This document shows positions 26,767-35,820 of a stretch of 64,000 nucleotides of DNA, in pieces (position 1 is the first letter of the stretch; every line of letters begins with the position of its first letter). The notes below the pieces were generated by a model. The model was not told the DNA's origin, did no database searches, and worked only from the letters and a program-made list of their open reading frames with translations. The DNA comes from Phenylobacterium sp. (GTDB lineage: Bacteria > Pseudomonadota > Alphaproteobacteria > Caulobacterales > Caulobacteraceae): contig NZ_SSMX01000007.1 of the NCBI RefSeq assembly GCF_004799515.1, positions 1 through 64,000 of the forward strand, in the 5' to 3' direction. The translations under genes were made by a program, and so were the position numbers.

Positions 26767-28449
26767 TCAGATCCGGATATCGACGCCGGAGCGTGCTGAT
26801 CTCTGCGGGATGAGCTGCGGCGCGGCGGCCGCGTCGGAATTATCGATGGCGGCCTGGAAGGCGCGGCCGCGGAACACCGCGCCGCCGCTGTCGGCCTGCT
26901 GCTGGCCCTGGCCCCCCTGACCACCGCCGCTGGCCACGTCGAAGGACATGCCGCCGGAGAGGTCGAAGCCGGACTGCTCCAGCGACTGCTGCAGCTCGCC
27001 CGACCGCGATTTGAGCTCGTTGGCCGCCTGCTGCGTGTCGAAGGACATCGAGGCGCTCATCTTGCCATCGGCGCCAATGGCCACGCGCACGTTCACCTTG
27101 CCGAGGCCGGCGGGGTTGAGCTGCACGTCGAACTGGGTGGAACGGGCGCCGAGCTTCTGGGCGATCTGGGCGGAGAAGTCGGCGACGGTCTGCGGCGAAC
27201 CGCGCACGTCGCTCGCCATGGTCTGGGCCGTGGTCGCAGCCGCCGCGGCGGCGGCCGGCGTGGCGGACGTGGCTTGCGCGGCGGCGTTCTGGGCGGCCTG
27301 CGGATCGGCCGGGTCGGCGTCGTCGGCGGCGTCGCTGTCGGCCGCCGCGGCGGCGGTCTGGACCGCGTCCACGGCCGCCTGGTCGACGCTCGATTTGGCG
27401 GTCCCGTCGGCAAGCTGCTGCAGGGCGGCGGTGGCGCGGACGGTGGCCGACGCGCCGCTTGAGGCTGCCGCGGAGGCGGCCGAGGCGGCAGCGAAGACGG
27501 TGGGGGCCTTCACACTGGTGGAGTCGGTGGCTGTCGGGTCCGGCTGGGCCCTGGCGCTCGGTGCCGGGGCGGCTGGCTTGGCCGCCGGGGTCGCCGTCGC
27601 CGTCGCCGTCGCCGATTGAGCGGTCTCCGCGGCGGTCTGGGCGGCGGCCGAAGTGGCGTTGGCGGCCTGGGCTTTCGCTTGGGCCTGGGTCTGGGTTTGC
27701 GCCTGGGCCTGGCTCTGGGCCTCAGCCTGCGACTGGGCCAGCGCGGCGGCCGCCGCGACGTTGGGGGACAGCGTCGGCGCCGGGCCCGTCGCGGGCGGCG
27801 GGGTCGGGACCGGGTTCAGGAGGTCGCTGTTGGCGGTCGGCGGGGTCGGGGCCTTGGCGTTCGCCGAGGCGTCCGCGGCGGCGTCGCCCGCGGCGGCGGC
27901 CGTGGATGCGGTCGCGGCTTCCGTCGCCTCGTCGGCGTCCGTGTCGGCCGCTTCGGTCGGCGTGGTCTGGGCGGTTTGCGGCGAGACCGGGGGCGTGGCG
28001 GTCCGGGCGACCTTGCCCGTCGTGGCCTCGGCGGTTTCGGCGGCCGCCGTCGCGGCGGTGATCGCCGCGGTCTGGGTGGGCGTCGGCGGCGGGATCACGG
28101 TGAAGGCGGCCGCAGCGGCATTGGCGCCGGCTGCGGCTGCGGCTGCGGCCGCGGCCGCGCTGGCGTCCGTGGTCTGACCGGGATCGGTGGTCTTGTCCGC
28201 CGTCTTGCCGTCGTCGGTCGTGGTCTTGGTCGAGGCGGCCGCGGTCTTGGTTCCGGCCGCGGCCTGGCCGGAGGCCGGCTGGCCGAGCGCATCGGCGTTC
28301 TCGCCCGACAGCGTCGCCAGCATCGCCTCGAAGGCCGCCGGCAGGCCCTGGCCTTTATCCTTGCCCGCGGCGGTCGACGCCGAGGCGCCTCCCGCGGCGG
28401 ACGGGCCGGGAGCCGGAGGCGGGGCAGTGTTGATCGCGGCTGCGGACAT
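26767..28449 (-). CDS. fliK: Flagellar hook-length control protein FliK
   Basis: This 560-residue protein measures hook length and switches export to filament proteins. The C-terminal Flg_hook domain is clear: FDVQLNPAGLGKVNVRVAIG and SRSGELQQSLEQSGFDLSGG. The first 380 residues are an extreme Ala/Thr/Gln/Pro low-complexity region with Ala runs and Gln-Ala repeats, as expected of a flexible molecular ruler. A sigma-54-like promoter lies about 60 bases upstream. It heads the fliK-flgD-flgE run, divergent from flgK. Confidence 0.9.
   Translation of the reverse strand: MSAAAINTAPPPAPGPSAAGGASASTAAGKDKGQGLPAAFEAMLATLSGENADALGQPASGQAAAGTKTAAASTKTTTDDGKTADKTTDPGQTTDASAAAAAAAAAAGANAAAAAFTVIPPPTPTQTAAITAATAAAETAEATTGKVARTATPPVSPQTAQTTPTEAADTDADEATEAATASTAAAAGDAAADASANAKAPTPPTANSDLLNPVPTPPPATGPAPTLSPNVAAAAALAQSQAEAQSQAQAQTQTQAQAKAQAANATSAAAQTAAETAQSATATATATPAAKPAAPAPSARAQPDPTATDSTSVKAPTVFAAASAASAAASSGASATVRATAALQQLADGTAKSSVDQAAVDAVQTAAAAADSDAADDADPADPQAAQNAAAQATSATPAAAAAAATTAQTMASDVRGSPQTVADFSAQIAQKLGARSTQFDVQLNPAGLGKVNVRVAIGADGKMSASMSFDTQQAANELKSRSGELQQSLEQSGFDLSGGMSFDVASGGGQGGQGQQQADSGGAVFRGRAFQAAIDNSDAAAAPQLIPQRSARSGVDIRI
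27590..27750. repeat. Short tandem repeats within fliK
   Basis: GTCGCC is repeated four times at 27590-27613, and the stretch from about 27670 to 27735 is a degenerate six-base repeat related to CTGGGC that codes for alternating Gln and Ala. Such repeats can gain or lose units by slippage, which would change FliK length and possibly the hook length. Confidence 0.6.
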
Positions 28450-28518
28450 ACGCTTTACGGCGCCCTGGCAAGGGTGGGGATCGACGCCTGCTGCGCCGGG
28501 AACATTCGGGAAGCCTGG

Positions 28519-28535
28519 AGCAACCTTCGCGCCAA
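28519..28535 (-). promoter_or_regulatory. Sigma-54-type promoter of fliK-flgD-flgE
   Basis: On the minus strand the bases read TTGGCGCGAAGGTTGCT: GG at 28533-28532, ten bases, then GC at 28521-28520, matching TGGCAC-N5-TTGC. The predicted transcript start is near 28509, about 60 bases before fliK. Hook operons of Caulobacter use the same sigma factor, which supports it. Confidence 0.7.
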
Positions 28536-28751
28536 TCCGGCAAGATATTGCTTTTTCAGAGGAAAGCCGAATTTTGCCTGACCTCGTCCAGAGGGGCGAA
28601 GCGCGAAATTGCCGGGCCGAACCGCGTCCGATGGGGCGTTTCCTGCCGTGTGCCCGAGGCGATCCACGACCGGCCTTAAGCCCCTCGCTTCCGCCCGCCC
28701 GACCGGCGTCTCGCGCGAGCGCGCGCGAGCCTTCCGGGACGGATCGTGGAG

Positions 28752-28768
28752 TTGGCGCCGGTCTTGCG
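28752..28768 (+). promoter_or_regulatory. Sigma-54-type promoter of flgK-flgL
   Basis: TTGGCGCCGGTCTTGCG has GG at 28754-28755 and GC at 28766-28767 with exactly ten bases between. The predicted start is near 28779, leaving a leader of about 140 bases before flgK. It points away from the matching fliK promoter, 220 bases apart. Confidence 0.75.
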
Positions 28769-28769
28769 C

Positions 28770-28777
28770 TTAACCAT
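28770..28777 (+). promoter_or_regulatory. TTAACCAT motif (possible CtrA site)
   Basis: TTAACCAT directly follows the -12 element of the flgK promoter. This octamer is a CtrA-associated motif in Caulobacter as I recall it. Bound CtrA would overlap the predicted transcription start, so it might repress or time this sigma-54 promoter. Confidence 0.35.
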
Positions 28778-28858
28778 GCGAGTTCATTGGCCCCAGGAAG
28801 GGACCACGTTGAAAACGCAGATGATTTCCCAGCTCCTTGCGTGGGTGTTCGCGTCCAT

Positions 28859-28877
28859 CCCGGCAGAATCCGCCGGG
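28859..28877. promoter_or_regulatory. Dyad in flgK leader, possible FlbD (ftr-like) site
   Basis: CCCGGC-agaatcc-GCCGGG is a six-base inverted repeat around seven bases, downstream of the predicted flgK start. FlbD binds GC-rich ftr elements near Caulobacter sigma-54 flagellar promoters, sometimes downstream of the start. The match is by general appearance only. Related CGGCAA and TTGCCGG sequences occur at 28537 and 28609. Confidence 0.3.
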
Positions 28878-28916
28878 TTGCGCGTCAGCCTTTGCCGGGC
28901 GGAGGCCTAAAACGCC

Positions 28917-31034
28917 ATGTCCTCGCTCTCGGTCTCTCTGCAGACGGCGGCCTCGGGCCTGCAGGCGGCGCAAGCCAGCCTGAACGCCATCTCGGACAAT
29001 ATCGCCAACGTCAACACGCCCGGTTACGTCCGCAAGGTCGTCAACCAGCAGGAGCTGGTGGTGGGCGGCGTGGGCGCCGGCGTCGACATCACCGGCGTGC
29101 AGCGGGTGACCAACCAGTATCTGCAGGCCGCCAGCCTGGGCGCGAGCGCCGACGCCAGCAGCGCCAGCATCATCTCCCAGTACCTGTCCAACGCCCAGAA
29201 CCTGTTCGGCGACCCGACGACCAGTTCCTACTTCTTCAACATGCCCGACCAGATCTCGGCGGCCGAGGCCGCGCTGGCCAACGATCCGTCGTCGAGCATC
29301 CTGCAGGGCCAGACGGTCACCACCATCAACAACTTCCTGAGCCAGGCCAACCAGATCAATACCCAGATCAACCAGCTCAGCGGCAGCGTCGACGGCCAGG
29401 TCACCAGCGACGTCTCGCAGGTCAACAGCCTGCTGAGCCAGATCAACAGCCTGAACACCGACATCGCGCGCGCCACCATCAGCGGCGGCGACGCCACCGG
29501 TTCGCAGAACCAGCAGCAGCAGCTGATCGACCAGCTGTCGGGCCTGATGAATGTCAACGTCGCCCAGAACAGCGAGGGCGGCGTCACCATCCGCAGCGCC
29601 GAGGGCATCCAGCTTGTGGGCACGGGCGGCGCCTCGACGGTCAACTACAATGTCGGTCAGTCCACGCCGGGCTACCTCACCGTCACCACGCCGGGCGCCA
29701 GCTCGCCCGCCCAGCCGATCAACCTCTCCAGCGGCGAGATCGGCGGCCTCCTGACCCTGCGCAACACCGAGCTGCCGGGCATGTCCGACCAACTCGGCGA
29801 GTTCGTCTCGCGCACGGCCCAGGCGTTCAACGCCGCCAGCAACGCCGCCACGGCGTCTCCGCCGCCCAACTCGCTCACCGGCCGCAACACCGGCCTGGAC
29901 CTGCCCACCGCGATCAGCGGCTTCACCGGCACGAGCACCGTGGCGATCACCAATTCGTCGGGCGTGGTGCAGCAGACCGTGGCCATCGACTTCGACAACG
30001 ACACCATGAGCGTGAACGGCGGCGCAGCCACGAGCTTCACCTCCTCCACCTTCCTCTCAACCCTGAACTCCAGCCTGGGGACTGCGGGCACGGCCAGTTT
30101 CAGCAACGGAGCGCTCTCGATCTCGGCCGCGAGCAGCAGCAACGGCGTGGCCATCGACGAGGGAACGTCGCAGAAGGCCGGCGAGGGCTTCTCGCAGTTC
30201 TTCGGGATGAACGACCTCATCACCTCGACGGGCCTGTCGACCTACGACACCGGGCTGTCGTCCGGCGACCCCAACGGCTTCGCGCCGGGCAGCACCATCA
30301 CCTTGCAGCTCTCCTCGGCGAACGGCGCCCCGTTGAAGCAGGTCACCGTGACCGTGCCGCCGGCCACGAGCCCCAGCATGGGCGACCTGGTCAATGCGCT
30401 GAACAACAGCTCCACCGGTGTCGGCCTGTATGGCGCCTTCACCCTGGACGCCCAGGGCGGCCTCACCTTCACGGGGACCGCGCCGCAGAACGCCCAGGTT
30501 TCGGTGGTCCAGGACGACACCTCGCGCGGCGCCGGCGGGCCTTCGATCAGCCAGCTGTTCGGCATCGGCTCGGCGGTGCGTTCGACGCGGGCCTCAAGCT
30601 ACGAGGTCAATCCGGCGATCGCCGCCGACCCGACCAAGATGCCGTCGGCCACCCTGAACCTCAGCGTCGCGGCGGGGACCTCGGCGGTGGCGCCGGGCGA
30701 CGGCACCGGGGCGCAGGCGATCTCCGCGGCCACGCAGCAGACCATGCTGTTCAAGGCCGCCGGCGGCCTCGGCAACGTCAACATGACGCTGGACAACTAC
30801 GCCGCCCAGTTCGGCGGCTCCATCGGCCAGGCCGCCGCCAACGCCGCCAGCCAGTCGACCAGCGCCACGGCCGTGCAGACCGAGGCCAACTCGAAGCTGC
30901 AGTCGGTCGAAGGCGTCAACATCGACCAGGAACTGGTCAATCTGACCACCTACCAACAGGCCTATTCGGCCAACGCCCGCATGATCTCGGCGACGAAGGA
31001 CCTCTTCGACGTCTTGGAAAACCTGATCTCCTGA
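28917..31034 (+). CDS. flgK: Flagellar hook-associated protein FlgK (HAP1)
   Basis: This 705-residue protein forms the first layer of the hook-filament junction. The N-terminus has the family helix LQTAASGLQAAQASLNAISD followed by NIANVNTPGYVRKVV, and the C-terminus has EGVNIDQELVNLTTYQQAYS and KDLFDVLENLI. The middle is Ser/Thr/Gly/Ala-rich, as is normal. GGAGG lies 11 bases before the ATG. It is followed by flgL after 39 bases and stands divergent from fliK, both behind sigma-54-type promoters. Confidence 0.95.
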   Translation: MSSLSVSLQTAASGLQAAQASLNAISDNIANVNTPGYVRKVVNQQELVVGGVGAGVDITGVQRVTNQYLQAASLGASADASSASIISQYLSNAQNLFGDPTTSSYFFNMPDQISAAEAALANDPSSSILQGQTVTTINNFLSQANQINTQINQLSGSVDGQVTSDVSQVNSLLSQINSLNTDIARATISGGDATGSQNQQQQLIDQLSGLMNVNVAQNSEGGVTIRSAEGIQLVGTGGASTVNYNVGQSTPGYLTVTTPGASSPAQPINLSSGEIGGLLTLRNTELPGMSDQLGEFVSRTAQAFNAASNAATASPPPNSLTGRNTGLDLPTAISGFTGTSTVAITNSSGVVQQTVAIDFDNDTMSVNGGAATSFTSSTFLSTLNSSLGTAGTASFSNGALSISAASSSNGVAIDEGTSQKAGEGFSQFFGMNDLITSTGLSTYDTGLSSGDPNGFAPGSTITLQLSSANGAPLKQVTVTVPPATSPSMGDLVNALNNSSTGVGLYGAFTLDAQGGLTFTGTAPQNAQVSVVQDDTSRGAGGPSISQLFGIGSAVRSTRASSYEVNPAIAADPTKMPSATLNLSVAAGTSAVAPGDGTGAQAISAATQQTMLFKAAGGLGNVNMTLDNYAAQFGGSIGQAAANAASQSTSATAVQTEANSKLQSVEGVNIDQELVNLTTYQQAYSANARMISATKDLFDVLENLIS

Positions 31035-31073
31035 CCGCCCGCAAGGCTGGCCAGCGCTTAAGAGGACCGAACC

Positions 31074-32012
31074 ATGGTCGACCGCGTATCCACCGCCGGA
31101 GCCTACTCCGCGATCCTGCAGAACCTGATGGCCGCCGAAAGCGCCCAGACGGACGCCGAAAACCGCGTCTCCAGCCAAAAGAACGGCGATGACCTGCAGG
31201 CCTTCTCGACCCAGGCTGAGACGCTCACCGCCATGAAAGCGGTGGACGCCCGCATCACCAACTATCAGTCGCAGAACACCCTGATCGCGGCCAAGCTCAC
31301 CACACAGGACACCGCCTTGAGCGGCCTCGCCAGCACCGCGACGGCGGTGCAGCAGGCCATCGCCAACGCCCTGGGCACCGGTGACGCCACGTCCCTGATG
31401 CAGGAGGTCCAGGGTTCTTTCTCGGACGCTGTCGACGGCCTCAACACCCAGTACAACGGTCAGTACCTGTTCGCCGGCGGCCAGATCAACACCGAGCCGA
31501 TGACCGCCACCTCGATGACCGACCTGACCTCTGGACCGCCGATCTCCAGCTTCTTCCAGAACGACAACTTCGTGGCGTCGGCGAAGCTCGATGACTCCAC
31601 CACCGTCAGCACCGGCCAGCTCGCCAGCACGCTGGGCACACCGATGATGCAGGCCTTCCAGGCGATCCAGACGCTCAACGACGGGCCGGATGGTCCGCTC
31701 AACGGCCCGCTCACCGCGACCCAGCAGGCCGACCTGACGACCATGATGCAGAGCTGGCAGGGCATCGCCACCAACCTGACCACCGCTACGGCCCAGAACG
31801 GCCTGGTGCAAAACCAGGTGAGCGCCGCCGCCACCGCACTCACGACCCAGCAGAACACGCTGACCGGCATGATCGGCAACATCACCGACGCCGACATGGC
31901 CAAGGCCGCCACCGACCTCTCCAACGCCCAGCTGTCGGTGCAGGCCTCGGCCAAGGTGCTGCAGGCGTTGCAGAGCGATTCCCTGCTGAACCTGCTGCCC
32001 GCCACCAGCTAA
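31074..32012 (+). CDS. flgL: Flagellar hook-associated protein FlgL (HAP3)
   Basis: This 312-residue flagellin-related protein forms the second junction layer on which the filament grows. The N-terminal helix region MVDRVSTAGAYSAILQNLMA and the C-terminal TDADMAKAATDLSNAQLSVQ with ASAKVLQALQ are the flagellin-like ends, and LNTQYNGQYLFAGGQINTEP is the conserved FlgL phrase. AGAGGA precedes the ATG. It is transcribed with flgK. No flagellin gene lies in the window. Confidence 0.93.
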   Translation: MVDRVSTAGAYSAILQNLMAAESAQTDAENRVSSQKNGDDLQAFSTQAETLTAMKAVDARITNYQSQNTLIAAKLTTQDTALSGLASTATAVQQAIANALGTGDATSLMQEVQGSFSDAVDGLNTQYNGQYLFAGGQINTEPMTATSMTDLTSGPPISSFFQNDNFVASAKLDDSTTVSTGQLASTLGTPMMQAFQAIQTLNDGPDGPLNGPLTATQQADLTTMMQSWQGIATNLTTATAQNGLVQNQVSAAATALTTQQNTLTGMIGNITDADMAKAATDLSNAQLSVQASAKVLQALQSDSLLNLLPATS

Positions 32013-32060
32013 CCGAGCGGGGGCCTCGAAAATCGGCGTCCGAACCGCTAGATAGCGGCG

Positions 32061-33245
32061 ATGAACGCCCCTGTGCTCACGCCCGGAACCCTGAGCGACG
32101 GCCTGGTCGAGGCCGCGCGGGAGGCCATGCGCCTGCCGGCCGGCAGCCGGATCGTGGCCGCCATGTCCGGCGGTGTGGACTCCACGGTGACCGCGGCCCT
32201 GCTGGCGCGAGCCGGCTATGATGTGGTGGGCGTCACCCTCCAGCTCTACGACCACGGCGCGGCGATCCAGAAGAAGGGCGCCTGCTGCGCGGGCCAGGAC
32301 ATCCACGACGCGCGCACCGCCGCGCAAGGCCTCGGCATCCCGCACTACGTCCTCGATTACGAGAGCCGCTTCCGCGACCAGGTGATGGAGGACTTCGCCG
32401 ACGCCTACCTGCGTGGCGAGACGCCGATCCCCTGCGTACGCTGCAATCAGACGGTGAAGTTCCGCGACCTGCTGGATGTGGCGCGGGACCTGGGCGCCGA
32501 AGCCATGGCGACCGGCCACTACGTCCGCCGCGAGGTGGGCGCAGGCGGACCGCAGCTGCACCGCGCCGCCGATGCCGCGCGCGACCAGTCCTACTTCCTG
32601 TTCGCCACCACGGCCGAGCAACTCGGCTATCTGCGCTTCCCGTTGGGCGGCCTTCCGAAGCCCGCGGTGCGCGCCGCGGCGGCCGAGCTGGGGCTGGCGG
32701 TGGCCGACAAGCCGGACAGCCAGGACATCTGCTTCGTGCCGGAAGGCCGCTACACCACGGTGATCGACCGCCTGCGCCCGCAAGGCGCGCTGGCCGGCGA
32801 CATCGTCCACCTGGACGGCCGCGTGCTCGGCCGCCACGAGGGCGTGACGCGCTACACCATCGGCCAGCGGCGGGGCCTGAACGTCGCGGTGGGCGATCCG
32901 TTGTTCGTGGTGCGCATCGACGCGGACAGCCGCCAGGTGGTCGTGGGGCCGCGCGAGGCCCTGCTGACCTCGGCGCTGATCCTGAAGGAGACCAACTGGC
33001 TGGGCGACGCGGCGAGCCTCGAGGCGGCCTGCGCGGCGCAACGGCCGGTGCTGGCCCGCGTGCGCTCCACCCGCGAGCCGGCGCCCGGCCGGCTGGCGCT
33101 GATCGACGGCCAGCCCGGCGTCGCCTTCGACAATCCGGAGGAAGGCGTGGCGCCCGGCCAGGCCTGCGCCCTGTACGCGCCGGAGGACCCGAGCCGTGTC
33201 CTGGGCGGCGGCTTCATCGCCTCGGCGGTGCGCGCGAACCTCTGA
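32061..33245 (+). CDS. mnmA: tRNA-specific 2-thiouridylase MnmA
   Basis: This 394-residue enzyme puts sulphur on U34 of Lys, Glu and Gln tRNAs. The PP-loop SGGVDST is at 36-42. The two catalytic cysteines are Cys125 in IPCVRCNQ and Cys224 in QDICFVPEG. The central and C-terminal beta-barrel parts ([20 protein letters not shown]) are typical. The length matches the family. The gene stands 48 bases after flgL, but its housekeeping role is unrelated to flagella. Confidence 0.96.
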   Translation: MNAPVLTPGTLSDGLVEAAREAMRLPAGSRIVAAMSGGVDSTVTAALLARAGYDVVGVTLQLYDHGAAIQKKGACCAGQDIHDARTAAQGLGIPHYVLDYESRFRDQVMEDFADAYLRGETPIPCVRCNQTVKFRDLLDVARDLGAEAMATGHYVRREVGAGGPQLHRAADAARDQSYFLFATTAEQLGYLRFPLGGLPKPAVRAAAAELGLAVADKPDSQDICFVPEGRYTTVIDRLRPQGALAGDIVHLDGRVLGRHEGVTRYTIGQRRGLNVAVGDPLFVVRIDADSRQVVVGPREALLTSALILKETNWLGDAASLEAACAAQRPVLARVRSTREPAPGRLALIDGQPGVAFDNPEEGVAPGQACALYAPEDPSRVLGGGFIASAVRANL

Positions 33246-33283
33246 GCGCGGCTTCGCGTTGGGCTCCACGGAAGGAGCTCACC

Positions 33284-33469
33284 ATGGCCGAGAAGAAGAA
33301 GTGGATCGCCGGCGCGACCGAGCACAAGGGCAAGCTGCACGAGGCGCTGCACGTGCCGAAAGACCAGAAGATCCCCGCCGCCAAGCTGCACGCCGCCGCC
33401 AAGAAGGGCGGCAAGGTCGGCAAGGAAGCTCGGCTGGCGGAGACGCTGAAGGGCCTGAACCACAAATGA
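33284..33469 (+). CDS. Small Lys-rich conserved protein, 61 residues
   Basis: The protein starts MAEKKKWIAGATEHKGKLHE and is strongly basic, with Lys-rich stretches such as AKLHAAAKKGGKVGKEARL. The GGAAGGAG site before the ATG is very good. It has no signal peptide or membrane segment and could bind nucleic acid, but that is inference. Similar small proteins of unknown role occur in alphaproteobacteria, as far as I recall. An intergenic repeat follows immediately. Confidence 0.7.
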   Translation: MAEKKKWIAGATEHKGKLHEALHVPKDQKIPAAKLHAAAKKGGKVGKEARLAETLKGLNHK

Positions 33470-33480
33470 CACCCATAGGG

Positions 33481-33595
33481 TGTCATCCCGGAAAGCGCGT
33501 AGCGCTTGTCCGGGACCCATAGACGCGAGCGGTCCAGGTAAATCCCGAGACGGAGCATATGGGTCCCGGTCTTCGCTCCGCGAAACCGGATGACA
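33481..33595. repeat. Long intergenic palindromic repeat, copy 2
   Basis: TGTCATCC (33481-33488) is the complement of GGATGACA (33588-33595), and CGGGACCCATA (33511-33521) is the complement of TATGGGTCCCG (33558-33568). The 115-bp size, the GTCATCC end and GGGACCCA core match the copy at 9679. It contains no gene. Confidence 0.8.
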
Positions 33596-33632
33596 GATGG
33601 TGTTGGGATGAGTGGGTGAATATATGGAGCCC

Positions 33633-34823
33633 ATGACCCAGACCTCCGATCCCGTCGTCATCGCTAGCTACGCCCGCACGCCGATGGGCGGCTTCCAGGG
33701 CGTGTTCGCCACCGTGAAGGCCACCGAGCTGGGGGCGGCGGCCGTCCGCGCGGCGGTGGAGCGTTCCGGCGCGCCGGGCGAGGCCGTCGAGCAGATCGTC
33801 ATGGGCTGCGTCCTGCCGGCCGGCCTGGGCCAGGCGCCGGCCCGGCAGGCGGCGATCGGCGCGGGCCTGCCGAAGTCGGTCGAGGCCACCACGGTCAACA
33901 AGATGTGCGGCTCGGGCATGCAGGCCACCATCTTGGCGCACGATGCGCTGGCCGCCGGCAGCGCCGACATCATCGTGGCGGGCGGCATGGAGAGCATGAC
34001 CAACGCGCCCTACCTCCTGAAGAACCACCGCGCCGGCGCGCGCATCGGCCACGACACCGCCTACGACAGCATGTACCTGGACGGCCTCGAGGACGCCTAC
34101 GAACCCGGCCGGCTGATGGGCGCCTTCGCCGAGGAGACCGCCAAGCACTACCAGTTCACCCGCGAGGCCATGGACGCCTTCGCCATCTCCTCCCTGACCC
34201 GCGCCCAAGAGGCCACCCGCTCCGGCGCCTTCAAGCGCGAGATCGCCCCCTTCGAGGTGGTCGGCCGCAAGGGCTCGGTGCTGGTCGAGGACGACGAGCA
34301 GCCGATCAAGGCCGACCCGGCCAAGATCCCGACGCTGAAGCCGGCCTTCGCCAAGGACGGCGCGATCACCGCCGCCAACGCCAGCTCAATCAGCGACGGC
34401 GCCGCGGCCCTCGTCATGACCCGCGAGAGCGTGGCGCGGAAGCTCGGCATGACCGTCGTCGCCCGGGTCGCCGGCCATGCCGCCCACGCCCATGAGCCCG
34501 GCCTGTTCACCACCGCCCCCGTGCCGGCGATCAAGAAGTGCCTGGCCCGCGCCGGCTGGTCGGTGGACGACGTCGACCTGTTCGAGGTCAACGAGGCCTT
34601 CGCCGTGGTCGCCATGATCGCCGAGCAGGAGCTGGGCCTCGACCGCGCCAAGCTCAATGTCAACGGCGGCGCTTGCGCGCTCGGCCACCCGATCGGCGCG
34701 TCCGGCGCCCGCATCCTGGCGACCCTGCTCTCGGCCCTCGAAGCCCGCGGGCTGAAGAAGGGCGTGGCCAGCCTCTGCATCGGCGGCGGCGAGGCCACGG
34801 CGATGGCGGTGGAGCTGGCTTAA
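33633..34823 (+). CDS. Acetyl-CoA acetyltransferase (thiolase)
   Basis: This 396-residue enzyme joins two acetyl-CoA or cleaves acetoacetyl-CoA. The active-site residues are visible: Cys92 in NKMCGSGMQA, His352 in GHPIGASGAR and Cys382 in LCIGGGEATAM. It is a biosynthetic or degradative thiolase of the AtoB/PhaA type, with no partner gene nearby to decide which. The ATG at 33633 has GGAG four bases upstream; ATG at 33624 and GTG at 33612 are alternatives. Confidence 0.93.
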   Translation: MTQTSDPVVIASYARTPMGGFQGVFATVKATELGAAAVRAAVERSGAPGEAVEQIVMGCVLPAGLGQAPARQAAIGAGLPKSVEATTVNKMCGSGMQATILAHDALAAGSADIIVAGGMESMTNAPYLLKNHRAGARIGHDTAYDSMYLDGLEDAYEPGRLMGAFAEETAKHYQFTREAMDAFAISSLTRAQEATRSGAFKREIAPFEVVGRKGSVLVEDDEQPIKADPAKIPTLKPAFAKDGAITAANASSISDGAAALVMTRESVARKLGMTVVARVAGHAAHAHEPGLFTTAPVPAIKKCLARAGWSVDDVDLFEVNEAFAVVAMIAEQELGLDRAKLNVNGGACALGHPIGASGARILATLLSALEARGLKKGVASLCIGGGEATAMAVELA

Positions 34824-34835
34824 GCTCCCGCCGGA

Positions 34836-35447
34836 CTACTTCTCCGCCTTGCCGGCGGCGCCGCCAATCTTGGGCGGGCCGTCGCCGGACATGTTGATCT
34901 TGAAGCCGCCGGGCATCTCCATGTCGCCGGGCTTCATGTCGGCCGGGCAGGGGCCGGACCAGCTGGCCTCCATGACGGTCTTGTGCTCGCCGTTCGCCTG
35001 CGGCATCGGCGAGCCGGTGGTCGTCGACGTCAGCGTCACGGTGTAGTGGCTGTTGAAGTCGCCGGTGGCCGATCCGTCGGAGGTCACCGTGCCGCTCTCG
35101 CCCAGCTTGCAGACCGAATGGAAGTCCCAGCCGCCGCCCGGATGCGGCTTGAAGCTGTGCTCCTGGCAGTCGGACTTGCCCATCGACTGGCCCCAGAGCT
35201 GCATCTTCTTCTGCACCGCCTCGTCGAGGCACATCTTGATGCTCTGCGTGGCCTTGGCGCTGGTGACCGTCTGGGTCCAGAGGCCGGCCTTGCGCAGGGG
35301 CGGGGCGAGAGGCGAGGGCGCCGAGGCGGGCGCCGGCGCCGTGGCCTCCGCGCCCGAGCCGGCCGCCGCCGGCGTGCCGGCGTCCTTCTTGGAGCACCCC
35401 GCCAGCGCCAAGGCCGCCACGCCGCAAATCAGGATCGCGCGCCGCAT
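34836..35447 (-). CDS. DUF3617 lipoprotein
   Basis: This 203-residue protein begins MRRAILICGVAALALAGCSK, a lipoprotein signal with Cys near residue 18. The mature part has RKAGLWTQTVTSAKATQSIK and CLDEAVQKKM, then DCQEHSFKPHPGGGWDFHSV, TVTSDGSATGDFNSHYTVTL and later SWSGPCPADMKPGDMEMPGG, the arrangement of DUF3617 with its conserved cysteines. The family function is unknown. The ATG at 35447 follows GGGAGGG. It is convergent with the thiolase. Confidence 0.88.
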   Translation of the reverse strand: MRRAILICGVAALALAGCSKKDAGTPAAAGSGAEATAPAPASAPSPLAPPLRKAGLWTQTVTSAKATQSIKMCLDEAVQKKMQLWGQSMGKSDCQEHSFKPHPGGGWDFHSVCKLGESGTVTSDGSATGDFNSHYTVTLTSTTTGSPMPQANGEHKTVMEASWSGPCPADMKPGDMEMPGGFKINMSGDGPPKIGGAAGKAEK

Positions 35448-35518
35448 CTTGAACCCTCCCGTCCCATGCCCAGTTTGAGGCGAGGCTAGTCGAGACCCCG
35501 CCATAGGAGAACCCTGAT

Positions 35519-35791
35519 ATGTCGACCCCCGAGCTGCGCGACACCGGCGCCCGCTATGAGATGGACGAGCAGGGCCTGACCTCCTATGCCGACTACCGGC
35601 GCGAGGGCGACCGCCTCTACATCGACTATGTCTTCGCCCCGCCGGAGCTGCGCGGCTCGGGCGCCAGCGGCCGGCTGATGGCCGCGCTCTCCGCCGACGC
35701 CCGCGACAAGCATCTGCGCATCACGCCCATCTGCGGCTATGCGGCCGCCTGGCTGCGGCGGAGCCAGGAGTTCGGGGAGTTGGTGGGGTAG
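35519..35791 (+). CDS. Small GNAT-like N-acetyltransferase (paralogue of 16916)
   Basis: This 90-residue protein resembles the small GNAT gene at 16916: VFAPPELRGSGASGRLMAAL is the acetyl-CoA loop and ITPICGYAAAWLRRSQEFGEL is the shortened C-terminus. The N-terminal ELRDTGARYEMDEQGLTSYA strand pair is typical of the YjdJ type. The ligand loop GSGASG differs from the usual GKGVGS. The target is unknown. It is divergent from the DUF3617 lipoprotein. Confidence 0.85.
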   Translation: MSTPELRDTGARYEMDEQGLTSYADYRREGDRLYIDYVFAPPELRGSGASGRLMAALSADARDKHLRITPICGYAAAWLRRSQEFGELVG

Positions 35792-35820
35792 GGCTCAGGT
35801 CCAGACCGCCGGCGGTCCGG

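Noticed and set aside
28187..31192. A 1001-codon plus-strand frame across flgK
   Set aside because: It is a shifted frame over flgK and the antisense side of fliK with extreme Arg/Gln/Pro content.
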